The translations under genes were made by a program, and so were the position numbers. From Microbulbifer aggregans (GTDB lineage Bacteria > Pseudomonadota > Gammaproteobacteria > Pseudomonadales > Cellvibrionaceae), in NCBI RefSeq assembly GCF_001750105.1, contig NZ_CP014143.1, positions 1,913,001-1,977,000 of the forward strand: 64,000 bases of DNA, given 5' to 3'. Positions 19,632-28,275 of this stretch are shown piece by piece; positions within the stretch are counted from its first letter, which is position 1; every line of letters starts with the position of its first letter. The notes under the pieces were generated by a model. The model searched no databases, was not told the DNA's origin, and worked only from the letters and a program-made list of their open reading frames with translations.

Positions 19632-19676
19632 CCAGCCATAAAAAAACCGGCCCGAAGCCGGTTTTTTTATGGCTGG
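19632..19676. terminator. Bidirectional intrinsic terminator
   Basis: Perfect 20-base arms (19632-19651 and 19657-19676) around CCGAA, with seven A and seven T at the outer stem. It serves the convergent halogenase and TonB-receptor genes. The arm core CCATAAAAAAACCGGC is shared with the terminator at 3039-3075. Confidence 0.92.
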
Positions 19677-19710
19677 CATCCGGCTCCCCTGAGGGGCCGG
19701 AGCACGCTTC

Positions 19711-22401
19711 TTAGAACTTCACGGAAGCGTTCATGAACCAGCGGGTACCACCATCGTTGATCAGCTGGAAGATACCATCCCAGTTATCCTGGGAGTTCTT
19801 GGTACGGTACAGCTCTCCAGTCAGGTTGACGCCCTGCAGGCTCAGGGTGACGTTGTCGGTTACGTCCGCAGAGAAGGCCACGTCCAGAGAGGTGAACGCT
19901 TCGGTCTCGGAAGCGGTACCGATACGAATGCCGTTAAAGAACTCGCCGCGATGGTTGGCCATCAGGCGGGCGCTGTAACGGTCATTTTCCCAGTAACCGG
20001 TAACGTTCCACATATCTTCGGAGTTACCCGGCAGGTTCAGGCCGGAAACCCCATTGTTATCGACAACCTCAGCATCGGTGAAGGTGTAGTTGGTGCTGAC
20101 ACCGAAGCCGTAGGCGATTTCCGTCTGCAGCTGCAGCTCGAGGCCCTGAACACTGGCCTCACCACCGTTGCGGGTACGGGACACTTCCAGTTGACGGGTA
20201 ACGGTCTCGCCGGTGTTCTCATCAATGATGTCGAGGGTTTCGAGCTCAGAGATGGAGAACAGGAAGGACTCGATATCCTTACGGAAATAGGTGGCGCTAG
20301 CCAGGGCGCCATCAGCAAAGTACCACTCCACGCCCAGATCAAACTGGTTGGCCAGCCACGGATCCAGATAGGGGTTACCTGCGGAACCGGTCAGGGTGGT
20401 GCTGTTGTAGCTGAAGGTGTTGCGCAGATCCTGGTAGTTGGGCAGTGACATCACCCGCGCAACAGCACCGCGAAGCAACAGGTCATCCTGCAGCTGATAA
20501 ACCACGTTCAGGCTCGGCAGAATCTCACTGTAGTCGTTGGATGTCGGAACACCCAGCAGCCACTCGTCATTGGCCTGCTGGTTAGCAATGGATTCCAGTT
20601 CGTAGTCGACATAGCGCACACCGAAGTTACCGCTCAGCTTGTCGTACTCGAACTCGGCCATGGCGTAGAGAGCCAGCTTGTCTTCTTGGATCTCGTAGAA
20701 ATCAGACAGGCTCTCGCGCTCGCGGGTGTTGCCTGGCGTCAGCTGGGAGGACAGGCTACGAATACCGTCCAGATCCAGGGTCGGCAGACAGGTCAGGGTA
20801 TTGCTCTTGGCCGTCTCCTCATACTGGCCACAGCCGGTATTAACCGGGAGGTCAGCATAGGTGGCATTGCCAAGCGCCAGGCTTGCCGGGATCTGGGCAG
20901 TGAAGTTGTACAGGTGGCGCTCGTTGGTGTGGTCCTGGTACTTCAGACCGGTCTTCACGGAGGTGATGTAACCGCCGTTATCGATCGGCACTGTCAGGTC
21001 AAACTGAACGTAGGTCTCCTCGTCGGAGTCCTCGATGTGCGGGTTGTTCTCGCGGATTTCCAGCGGGTAGTTGCCCGGGTTGCTTGGATCGAAGCCCTGG
21101 AAATCGACACCGAGCTTGTTGCCGGTAAGGTCGAGGGTCAGTACTTCATCACCAGTCAGGCCCGCGACGTCGGCATTGGCCGCGTTGATCTTGCCGAAGT
21201 AACCGATCACGATGATGTCACCGGCGGCTTCGGTGTGGCCAACCTGGGCGTGGGCTTCAAACAGGTCGTGGGTATAAGTCACGTCGAGGTCGAATGCCTG
21301 GGCTTCCGGGTTGGTGTTACGGAAGAAGGAGTCGGGACCGAACCAGTAATCGTCACCGGATTCACCGGAAACATTGCCGAGAATGGAATCGTGCTTGAGG
21401 ATACCATTACCGGCCGGGAACTCCTTGGAAGCGGTGACATTGCTGATGTCGTCAGTACGACCCGGCACCACCAGGTAGTTGGAGTTGACGTTATCCGCTG
21501 ACAGCTCGAAATTCAGGTAGTTGGCAACGATATCCAGCTGCTCAGTCGGCTGGTACTGCGCGGTGAAGTTGTAGGCGGTGCGCTCGCGCTGTTGCTGGAA
21601 GATAGCGTGACCAGCGCCCCAGGTGGCATTGGTAAAGTCACCGGCGGGCTCGACGTTCTTCGCGCTTACGCCTGCGCCATAGTAGTTTTCCATGGCGTCG
21701 TAGGTGGTGAAGCGCTCCTGGTGAGAGGCGCTCACCAGCACACCGAACTTCTCGTCGTCGGACTTCCAGCTGTAGAGACCGGAGTAAGCCGGATCCCAGC
21801 GCTCGGCGTTTTCAGAGTACTGATATTCCACGGAGCCGCGCGCGGTGCCACTAGCCAGATCCAGCGGGCGCGAGGTTTTGATATTGACGGTACCGCCGAT
21901 GGAGCCTTCCGGCAGGTCGGCGCGCGGAGACTTGTAGACTTCCAGTGCGGAGACCAGCTCGGCGGCCAACATGTCAGAACGGAAGCCGCGGGTCGGGCGG
22001 TAGCCTTCGAACCACTGGGCGGTGGAGATGGACTGACCATTGAGATAGGTCAGGCTAAGCGCCGGATCCAGACCACGGATGCTCACGCCGTCCGCTTCGC
22101 CGAAACGGCGCTCGATGCCGACACCCGGAATACGCATCAGTGCATCACCGATGTTCTTATCGGGGAATTTACCGATGTCCTCGGAGGTGATGCTGTCCAT
22201 CACCATAGTGGAGTAGCGCTTGGCATCGATGGCTCTTTCCAGGGATGCCTTGAAGCCAACTACCTCGACCTCTTCGATCTGAGTGGATTGCTTTTCTTTT
22301 TTCTCTTCTTCCTGGGCGAGTGCCAGAGGGGCGGCCGCTCCGGCCAGGGCCAGGGCGATTCCGCTTGCCAGAAGTTTTTTGTGAAAGACGTTTGATGACA
22401 T
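19711..22401 (-). CDS. TonB-dependent receptor, cluster A
   Basis: This 896-residue outer-membrane receptor has a signal peptide (1-29, ending ALA-Q), a TonB-box-like EEVEVVG near 43-49, a plug domain with DIGKFPDKNIGDALMRIPGV and VSIRGLDPALSLTYLNG, then a 22-strand barrel ending in an aromatic C-terminus (ASVKF) for BAM recognition. It fits the Xanthomonas/Caulobacter-type TonB receptor family often linked to carbohydrate uptake. Two palindromes (22457-22474 and 22517-22530) lie upstream and may be operators. It is convergent with the frameshifted halogenase. The imported ligand cannot be read from sequence. Confidence 0.93.
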   Translation of the reverse strand: MSSNVFHKKLLASGIALALAGAAAPLALAQEEEKKEKQSTQIEEVEVVGFKASLERAIDAKRYSTMVMDSITSEDIGKFPDKNIGDALMRIPGVGIERRFGEADGVSIRGLDPALSLTYLNGQSISTAQWFEGYRPTRGFRSDMLAAELVSALEVYKSPRADLPEGSIGGTVNIKTSRPLDLASGTARGSVEYQYSENAERWDPAYSGLYSWKSDDEKFGVLVSASHQERFTTYDAMENYYGAGVSAKNVEPAGDFTNATWGAGHAIFQQQRERTAYNFTAQYQPTEQLDIVANYLNFELSADNVNSNYLVVPGRTDDISNVTASKEFPAGNGILKHDSILGNVSGESGDDYWFGPDSFFRNTNPEAQAFDLDVTYTHDLFEAHAQVGHTEAAGDIIVIGYFGKINAANADVAGLTGDEVLTLDLTGNKLGVDFQGFDPSNPGNYPLEIRENNPHIEDSDEETYVQFDLTVPIDNGGYITSVKTGLKYQDHTNERHLYNFTAQIPASLALGNATYADLPVNTGCGQYEETAKSNTLTCLPTLDLDGIRSLSSQLTPGNTRERESLSDFYEIQEDKLALYAMAEFEYDKLSGNFGVRYVDYELESIANQQANDEWLLGVPTSNDYSEILPSLNVVYQLQDDLLLRGAVARVMSLPNYQDLRNTFSYNSTTLTGSAGNPYLDPWLANQFDLGVEWYFADGALASATYFRKDIESFLFSISELETLDIIDENTGETVTRQLEVSRTRNGGEASVQGLELQLQTEIAYGFGVSTNYTFTDAEVVDNNGVSGLNLPGNSEDMWNVTGYWENDRYSARLMANHRGEFFNGIRIGTASETEAFTSLDVAFSADVTDNVTLSLQGVNLTGELYRTKNSQDNWDGIFQLINDGGTRWFMNASVKF

Positions 22402-22456
22402 AGGTTTTTCCCGGTCTTATCGTTATGCGGTTTTGCTGATGCCTCAGCGCACCCCA

Positions 22457-22474
22457 AGTGTCAAAGCTGACACT
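22457..22474. promoter_or_regulatory. Palindromic operator-like site 1 (AGTGTCA-aagc-TGACACT)
   Basis: A perfect 7-base inverted repeat with a 4-base centre, 56 bases upstream of the TonB receptor start. It shares TGTCA/TGACA half-sites with site 2, which argues for a common dimeric regulator. Confidence 0.55.
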
Positions 22475-22516
22475 AATGCCAAGGCTCTCTCTCCTTGCGC
22501 CTTGGAATCTCCAAAG

Positions 22517-22530
22517 TGACATCGCTGTCA
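22517..22530. promoter_or_regulatory. Palindromic operator-like site 2 (TGACA-tcgc-TGTCA)
   Basis: A perfect 5-base inverted repeat with central CG, and AAA/TTT flanks on both sides. The TGxxA-xCGx-TxxCA form resembles operators of LacI-family sugar regulators. It lies 116 bases upstream of the receptor start. No LacI gene is present in the window. Confidence 0.55.
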
Positions 22531-23002
22531 TTTTTTGAGCCAAGACCCTGTACATCAATAGAAAGTCCAGTTCCCCAACGGAAGGACTGCTCGAGTCTAA
22601 TTTATAAATTCCTGAAGAGCTACATCCTCAGAATAATTTATTTTGTTTTGTCGAGAATTAACAAGTTTGAAAGTTTGTGGTGGTTAAAATTGCATCAAGC
22701 CTGGCCGAAAAAACGAAATTGGCGCCATTGACCAATAAGGGCCGTCGGAAGTTGGAGCGGTTAATGCCAATTACAATCGTTGTGCTGATTAAGATTCCGC
22801 GCTGAGTTCGTTATCGCATTCAAATCGAGTAGCGGTGGCAGGCCGCTCGCTGATTGGACTGGGTGGAGAAAATATAAGGGGGGATAATCGTCAGTGCTCT
22901 GGGTCCGGGGCGGTAATAACCCGCCCCGGTAGCGGCAACTAATAGCGGTTCTCGTCAACAGTGTTCGAGGGCTGCTGGTAACAGAGAATTTTGTCTCTGA
23001 AC

Positions 23003-23284
23003 TCAGTCGTGACGACTGGTGATTTCCAGCAGGTGGTAGCCAAACTGTGTTTTGACAGGGCCGTGCACCTTGTTCAGCTCTTCCGAGAAAACCACCCTGT
23101 CGAATTCGGGCACCATTTGCCCCTGACTAAATTCTCCCAGGTCACCGCCGTTACGGCCGGATGGGCACTTGGAGTGCTCCTGGGCGACGGCGCCGAAATC
23201 AGCACCTTCCTCGATCTTCTTCTTTAGTTCCTGACACTTCTGTTCACTTTCCACAAGAATATGTCGTGCGGTCGCTTTTGGCAT
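23003..23284 (-). CDS. ppiC: Peptidyl-prolyl cis-trans isomerase, parvulin type
   Basis: The 93-residue protein is a stand-alone parvulin domain with no signal peptide: ARHILVESEQKCQELKKKI, FGAVAQEHSKCPSGRNGGDLG (motif cited for recognition), QMVPEFDRVVF and VHGPVKTQFGYHLLEI. Length and sequence match E. coli PpiC. It catalyses prolyl bond isomerisation in the cytoplasm. It is followed in the same strand direction upstream by the ypfJ-like gene, separated by about 86 bases. Confidence 0.95.
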   Translation of the reverse strand: MPKATARHILVESEQKCQELKKKIEEGADFGAVAQEHSKCPSGRNGGDLGEFSQGQMVPEFDRVVFSEELNKVHGPVKTQFGYHLLEITSRHD

Positions 23285-23370
23285 GGTGCTGTCTCCGTCG
23301 AATTGGTCGGCGAATGTTGATTCTGTTGCTTCAGCTTAGAGGTTTTACCGTGCGCTTGCCGCGAGCTGTG

Positions 23371-24264
23371 TCACTGGCCGGAAAGGGCGGCAAAAGTGTT
23401 GCACTGGTTGACATCGCCACTCTCGAAGCCGCGGCGGAACCAATAGGCGCGCTGTTGCGCGCTGCCGTGGGTAAATGAATCGGGGGATACGGCCCGACCG
23501 GACTTCCGCTGCAGTCGGTCATCGCCCACGGCCGCAGCGGCGTTGATGCCCTCCTCAATATCACCTGGCTCAAGCAGCTGCCGATCGCGATGTGCGTAAA
23601 AGGCCCAGACGCCGGCAAAGCAGTCCGCCTGCAATTCCAGCATCACCGACAGACGGTTGGCCGTGGCTTTATCGGATTGCATGCGCGCCTGCTGTACCTT
23701 TTGCGAGGTGCCGAGCAAGTTCTGAACGTGATGTCCCACCTCGTGGGCGATCACGTAGGCGAAGGCAAAGTCTCCCGGTGCGCCCAGGCGTTTGAGCTCG
23801 TTCAGGAAGCCAAGATCCAGGTACACCTTGCCATCACCGGGGCAGTAAAAGGGGCCCACAGCCGCACTGTTGAGCCCACAGGCTGAACGGATCATGTCGT
23901 CGTAAAGCACCAGCTTGGGCGGGGTGTACTGTGCGCCTGCGGTCGCAAATACCTGCGTCCAGGTGTCTTCTGTATCCGCCAGTACGACCGACACAAAATC
24001 TGCCACCACATCGCTGGGTTGTGCAGGCTGGCCGCCAGCAGTGTCGGGAACCTGAGTCTGCGGCGGCGCACTCTGGAACAGGTTGCCGTTGCCAAAGAAG
24101 AAATAAAAGGCGGCAATGGCAGCGAGAATCAGCCAGCCTTTCTTACTGCGCAACAGGAAAGGAGCAATGGCGAGCAGGTTGCCCAGTCCACCCAGGCCGC
24201 CGCCCCCGGATTCACCGCGGCGGTCTTCGACATTCTCACTTCTGCGACCCTTTTGCCAACGCAT
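23371..24264 (-). CDS. Putative neutral zinc metallopeptidase (YpfJ family)
   Basis: This 297-residue protein begins with a charged, glycine-rich cytoplasmic stretch (MRWQKGRRSENVEDRRGESGG), then a single membrane helix (about 44-62), and a long periplasmic domain with VIAHEVGHHVQNLLG (the HExxH-like HEVGHH zinc site) and a downstream ELQADCFAG glutamate. These features define the YpfJ/zinc_metallopeptidase family, whose substrates are unknown. The start at 24264 has GGAGAG six bases upstream. A longer start at 24297 is less likely. Confidence 0.88.
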   Translation of the reverse strand: MRWQKGRRSENVEDRRGESGGGGLGGLGNLLAIAPFLLRSKKGWLILAAIAAFYFFFGNGNLFQSAPPQTQVPDTAGGQPAQPSDVVADFVSVVLADTEDTWTQVFATAGAQYTPPKLVLYDDMIRSACGLNSAAVGPFYCPGDGKVYLDLGFLNELKRLGAPGDFAFAYVIAHEVGHHVQNLLGTSQKVQQARMQSDKATANRLSVMLELQADCFAGVWAFYAHRDRQLLEPGDIEEGINAAAAVGDDRLQRKSGRAVSPDSFTHGSAQQRAYWFRRGFESGDVNQCNTFAALSGQ

Positions 24265-24395
24265 GGCACTCTCCCGGAAATCGTCTTCATAGAGCATAGA
24301 CTAGCTGGCACAAAATTCTTTTTCTGCCGATTTGGCCGTGGTGCTGTGCCTATAGATGTTATCTTTGAGAGTACTCCCTGGATGCGAGAAGGCCT

Positions 24396-24971
24396 GTGTC
24401 CCAGATACCTATTTTTCCACTGCGGGTTGCGCTGTTTCCCGGCGTCACTTTACCGCTGCGTATCTTTGAGCAGCGCTACCTGCGCCTTGTCGCCGACACG
24501 CTCAAAGCCGATGACGGATTCGGTATTGTGCTGATCCGCTCCGGCGGCGAAGTGGGGCGTTCGGATGTCTGGCCGGTGGGTGTGTTCGTCAAAATCGTTG
24601 ACTGGAGTCAGGGGGAGGAGGGGCTGCTGCACATCATGGTGCAGGGCCAGCGCCGGTTCCGGATCAATAGCACCAGCCGCAGCGAAGACGGCGTGATGAT
24701 GGCTGAGGTGGACTGGTTGCCGGATGAGCCTTTGCGACCGGTGCCGGTGGAGTGCGACGGGTTGCTGGCGGTCCTCGATGAGCTGAAGGAGCACGCGGCC
24801 ATGCTGTCTTTGAAGTTTGAGCCCGTGGAGAGTGCCGATGCACTCTCCTGGCAGCTGGCGCAGCTGCTGCCGTTAGACGATAAGGTGCGTATTGAGCTTC
24901 TGGACACAGAAGATCCGCTGGAGCGGCTGGCGACCATAGCCGCCAGCCTTGACCGCTGGTCCAAACAGTAA
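24396..24971 (+). CDS. Lon-protease substrate-binding-domain protein (LON_substr_bdg)
   Basis: The 191-residue protein consists of the N-terminal domain of Lon alone: IPIFPLRVALFPGVTLPLRIFEQRYLRL at the start (named only as the family signature), GVFVKIVDW, the QGQRRFRI strand and a helical C-terminal half. It lacks the AAA and protease domains. Such stand-alone proteins are common in proteobacteria with no proven role. The GTG start at 24396 has GAGAAGG four bases upstream. Confidence 0.88.
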   Translation: MSQIPIFPLRVALFPGVTLPLRIFEQRYLRLVADTLKADDGFGIVLIRSGGEVGRSDVWPVGVFVKIVDWSQGEEGLLHIMVQGQRRFRINSTSRSEDGVMMAEVDWLPDEPLRPVPVECDGLLAVLDELKEHAAMLSLKFEPVESADALSWQLAQLLPLDDKVRIELLDTEDPLERLATIAASLDRWSKQ

Positions 24972-25078
24972 CCGCTTCAGCTGCGTCCTGAGAACTTGCT
25001 CGATTTGCCCGCCTGCCACAACCGGGATGCTGCTCTGCGTTATACTGCGCGGCCTATTGCATCGCATGGAGAGCCTCT

Positions 25079-26371
25079 GTGACCACTAGCAGCGCGACGG
25101 AAACCGCCGATTCGCGGTCCACCCGGGAGAAAATCGAGTCCATGGGGCGTCGCGCCCGGGACGCGGCCCGCGTGATAGCCCGGGCAAATACCGCCACCAA
25201 GAATCACGCTCTCCAGGCGATCGGTCGCGAGCTGGACTTGCGCCGCAGTGAAGTGCTGGAAGCCAATCAGAAAGATCTCGAAGCCGGGCGAAACAGCGGC
25301 CTGGATGCGGCCCTGCTGGATCGCCTGGAGCTCAACGACGAGCGCATCGACGGTATGATCGAGGGGCTGCACCAGGTTGCAGAGCTGCCGGATCCGGTCG
25401 GTGAGATCGACGATCTCAATTTCCGTCCCAGCGGTATTCAGGTGGGCAAAATGCGCGTGCCGTTGGGCGTGGTGGGCATCATTTACGAGTCCCGTCCCAA
25501 TGTCACCATCGACGCCGCCAGCCTGTGCCTGAAATCGGGTAATGCGACCATCCTTCGCGGTGGTAGCGAGGCACTGCACTCCAATGGCGCCATTGCGGCC
25601 TGTATCGCGGCCGGGCTGGAAGAGGCCGGCTTGCCGCAGTCCGTGGTGCAGGTGGTGGACACCACCGACCGCGCAGCGGTGGGTGCCCTGATCGCCATGC
25701 CGGAATACGTGGATGTGATCGTACCCCGCGGCGGTACTGGTCTGATCGAGCGGGTAAGCCGCGATGCGAGAGTGCCTGTGATCAAGCACCTGCACGGGGT
25801 CTGTCATGTCTATCTCGATGACCGCGCTGACCGGGAAAAGGCGTTCAATATCGCCCTGAATGCCAAGACCCACCGCTATGGCGTGTGCAATGCCATGGAA
25901 ACCCTGCTGGTGGCCGAGGGGATTGCGGAAGAGATTCTGCCGCGCCTGGCCGCTGCTTATCGCGAAAGAGAGGTTGAGCTTCGCGGCTGTGCGCGTACAC
26001 TGCGCATCCTCTCGAATTGTGAGGCGGCCAGCGAGTCGGACTGGAGCGAGGAGTACCTGGCGCCGGTGCTGGCGATCCGGGTGGTGGCCAATATGGATGC
26101 TGCTATGGATCACATCGCCCGCTATGGTTCCGGCCATACGGAATCCATCGTTACCGAGGATTACAGCCGCGCGCGGCGTTTTCTCGCCGAAGTGGATAGC
26201 AGTTCGGTGATGGTGAATGCCTCGACCCGCTTTGCGGATGGTTTCGAGTACGGGCTGGGTGCGGAAATCGGCATCAGCACGGACAAGATCCACGCCCGCG
26301 GCCCGGTGGGCCTGGAGGGACTGACCTCCCAGAAGTGGATTGTTCTGGGGGATGGGCATATCCGCCAGTAG
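25079..26371 (+). CDS. proA: Glutamate-5-semialdehyde dehydrogenase (gamma-glutamyl phosphate reductase)
   Basis: This is the second step of proline synthesis: NADPH-dependent reduction of gamma-glutamyl phosphate. The 430-residue protein shows [14 protein letters not shown], the nucleotide-binding [19 protein letters not shown] region and the catalytic cysteine in [12 protein letters not shown]. The GTG start at 25079 follows a GGAGA site. proB is not adjacent here; proA instead heads the proA-nadD-rsfS-rlmH block common in gammaproteobacteria. Confidence 0.97.
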   Translation: MTTSSATETADSRSTREKIESMGRRARDAARVIARANTATKNHALQAIGRELDLRRSEVLEANQKDLEAGRNSGLDAALLDRLELNDERIDGMIEGLHQVAELPDPVGEIDDLNFRPSGIQVGKMRVPLGVVGIIYESRPNVTIDAASLCLKSGNATILRGGSEALHSNGAIAACIAAGLEEAGLPQSVVQVVDTTDRAAVGALIAMPEYVDVIVPRGGTGLIERVSRDARVPVIKHLHGVCHVYLDDRADREKAFNIALNAKTHRYGVCNAMETLLVAEGIAEEILPRLAAAYREREVELRGCARTLRILSNCEAASESDWSEEYLAPVLAIRVVANMDAAMDHIARYGSGHTESIVTEDYSRARRFLAEVDSSSVMVNASTRFADGFEYGLGAEIGISTDKIHARGPVGLEGLTSQKWIVLGDGHIRQ

Positions 26372-26502
26372 CGCTGGTTTGGGGCGCCCGAGCATGGCCC
26401 TGCCCGGGCAAGCTGTGGATACCTCACGATACGGCTCCAAATTGGAGCGCTTTTGACTGTGCGGTGCGGGCATGAACGAGCCAACCCCTAGTTCTGGAAC
26501 AG

Positions 26503-27168
26503 ATGAATAGCGAGAGAAGGGCGATCGCCCTGTTCGGCGGCACTTTCGATCCGGTGCACTTCGGCCACCTGCGGATGGCGCTCGAGCTGAAAGAAGCGCT
26601 GGGCTTCGACGAGATGCGGTTGCTGCCCAGTCATCAGCCCCGCCACCGGCAGTCGCCCGGCGTTTCCGCGGAGCGCCGTCGGGAAATGCTGGCGCTGGCG
26701 ATTCGGGACTGTCCGGAACTGACTCTGGATGACCGGGAGCTGTGCCGGGGTGGCGACACTTATACGGTGGACACCCTGGAGGCACTGAGGGCTGAACTCG
26801 GTGAGTCGGTTTCCCTCAGCTTCTGCATGGGGCTCGATTCCCTGCTCACCCTGCCTACCTGGCACCGCTGGCAGCGACTGCTGGAGCTGGCGCACCTGGT
26901 GGTGGCAACCCGACCCGGCTGGCATTTGCCGGAGGAGGGGGAAGTGGCGGAATTACTGCGCAGTCATGAGGGTGAGCCGCGATCTCTGCGCGAGTCGCCC
27001 GCCGGGAGCATCGTAGTGCGGGAGCAAACCCTGCTGCCCATCTCCGCGACCCGCATCCGCCAGCTTATCGAACGGGGACAGTCTCCCCGTTTCCTGCTGC
27101 CGGACGCAGTTTTGCAATATATTGAAGACAAACAACTCTATCGGACAGCCACCGAAAGCGGCTGCTAA
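26503..27168 (+). CDS. nadD: Nicotinate-nucleotide adenylyltransferase
   Basis: This transfers AMP from ATP to nicotinate mononucleotide in NAD synthesis. The 221-residue protein has the nucleotidyltransferase signature GGTFDPVHFGHL near the N-terminus and ISATRIRQLI near the C-terminus, with GLDSLLTLPTWHRW in between. It lies 131 bases after proA and 10 bases before rsfS, in the expected order. Confidence 0.97.
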   Translation: MNSERRAIALFGGTFDPVHFGHLRMALELKEALGFDEMRLLPSHQPRHRQSPGVSAERRREMLALAIRDCPELTLDDRELCRGGDTYTVDTLEALRAELGESVSLSFCMGLDSLLTLPTWHRWQRLLELAHLVVATRPGWHLPEEGEVAELLRSHEGEPRSLRESPAGSIVVREQTLLPISATRIRQLIERGQSPRFLLPDAVLQYIEDKQLYRTATESGC

Positions 27169-27178
27169 ACAAGGTGTT

Positions 27179-27514
27179 ATGACAGATATCAAGAAAATCG
27201 CCATTGAGGCACTGGAGGATCTTAAAGGGAAGGACATCGTTGCCATGGATGTCTCGGAACTGAGTGATGTGATGGACACACTCATTATCTGCACCGGTAC
27301 CTCCAACCGGCAGGTGAAGTCTCTGGCGAACAATGTGGTCGAAGAGGGCAAGCAGGCAGGTGTCCGTCCCATCGGCGTCGAAGGGCTGGAGCAGGGCGAA
27401 TGGGTGCTGGTCGATTACGGCGATCTGGTGGTTCATGTGATGCTGGCCGATGTGCGCAGCTTCTACGACCTCGAGAAGCTCTGGTCCATGACGCCGGCGA
27501 GCCGGGAAGAGTAA
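27179..27514 (+). CDS. rsfS: Ribosomal silencing factor RsfS
   Basis: This binds uL14 on the large ribosomal subunit and blocks subunit joining during starvation. The 111-residue protein has the conserved MDVSELSDVMDTLIICTG, QVKSLANNV, GEWVLVDYGDLVVHV and FYDLEKLW blocks. The ATG at 27179 is favoured by homology; the frame extends upstream into nadD. It sits between nadD and rlmH, as in most gammaproteobacteria. Confidence 0.97.
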   Translation: MTDIKKIAIEALEDLKGKDIVAMDVSELSDVMDTLIICTGTSNRQVKSLANNVVEEGKQAGVRPIGVEGLEQGEWVLVDYGDLVVHVMLADVRSFYDLEKLWSMTPASREE

Positions 27515-27568
27515 GGACTCGCGCCGACGGGTGACGAGTACGTCGCCCTTTGGTGGAGTGAATTCCAG

Positions 27569-28045
27569 ATGAAGATTCGCATCCTCGCCGCCGGCGGGCG
27601 CATGCCGGCCTGGGTTCAGGAAGGCTACAACGAGTATGCCAAGCGGCTGCCCCGGGAGATCAGCCTGGAAATGGTTGAGATCCCCCTCGGCCAGCGTGGC
27701 CAGAAAAATGCGCCGGCACTGGTCGAAAAGGCGCGTCAGAAAGAAGGGGAGGCGATGCTGGCTGCACTGCATCCTCGCGACCATGTCGTCGCACTGGATG
27801 TGAAGGGCAAGCCCTGGAGTACAGAGCAGCTGTCGCAGCAGCTGGAGGGCTGGCAAATGCAGGGCGACAACGTGGCGCTGCTGATCGGCGGGCCCGATGG
27901 GCTGGCGCCGGACTGCCTGGCGAAGGCTCGCCAGCGCTGGTCCCTGTCGCCGCTGACCCTGCCGCACCCTCTGGTGCGGGTGGTCCTTGCGGAGCAGCTC
28001 TACAGAGCCTGGACTTTGCTGGCGGGACACCCCTACCACAAGTGA
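27569..28045 (+). CDS. rlmH: 23S rRNA (pseudouridine-1915-N3)-methyltransferase
   Basis: This SPOUT-family enzyme methylates pseudouridine 1915 in helix 69 of 23S rRNA with S-adenosylmethionine. The 158-residue protein shows [28 protein letters not shown] (the knot SAM loop) and the C-terminal [18 protein letters not shown] with the terminal HPYHK tail, which is needed in the family. Confidence 0.97.
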   Translation: MKIRILAAGGRMPAWVQEGYNEYAKRLPREISLEMVEIPLGQRGQKNAPALVEKARQKEGEAMLAALHPRDHVVALDVKGKPWSTEQLSQQLEGWQMQGDNVALLIGGPDGLAPDCLAKARQRWSLSPLTLPHPLVRVVLAEQLYRAWTLLAGHPYHK

Positions 28046-28072
28046 CTGGCAGCTCAGCTTCCGGTCAGGCCC

Positions 28073-28091
28073 TCAGGGAGATTGTCCCTGA
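28073..28091 (+). terminator. Weak hairpin after rlmH
   Basis: TCAGGGA and TCCCTGA arms around GATTG, followed only by a short TTT. It could reduce readthrough from rlmH toward mrdA, but it lacks a good U-tract. The 230-base gap to mrdA probably also carries the mrdA promoter. Confidence 0.4.
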
Positions 28092-28275
28092 TTTACCACC
28101 CCTAGTGGCCCGGAGCGTGAATCTGTCTGTGCGGTCCAGTCACCGGGAAGCCGCAATCGGGTCAGCGAATGCGGGTTGTTTCGCGAATCTTCACTAAATT
28201 TCGCACTTTGCATTCATCAAATCGCCGCCGAAGTGTACACTTCGTGGTCAATTTTCGCGCCAGCCCAAGTGACCA

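Larger units (their letters stand above)
22402..23002. other. AT-rich intergenic region upstream of TonB receptor A
   Basis: This 600-base stretch is clearly richer in A+T between about 22590 and 22720. It holds the 5' region of the receptor gene with two TGACA/TGTCA palindromes at its receptor-proximal end. No plausible protein gene or known RNA is visible, although its length leaves room for a small RNA. Confidence 0.5.

Noticed and set aside
25040..26785. Long minus-strand frame opposite proA and nadD
   Set aside because: Composition-driven shadow of proA and nadD; no homology visible.
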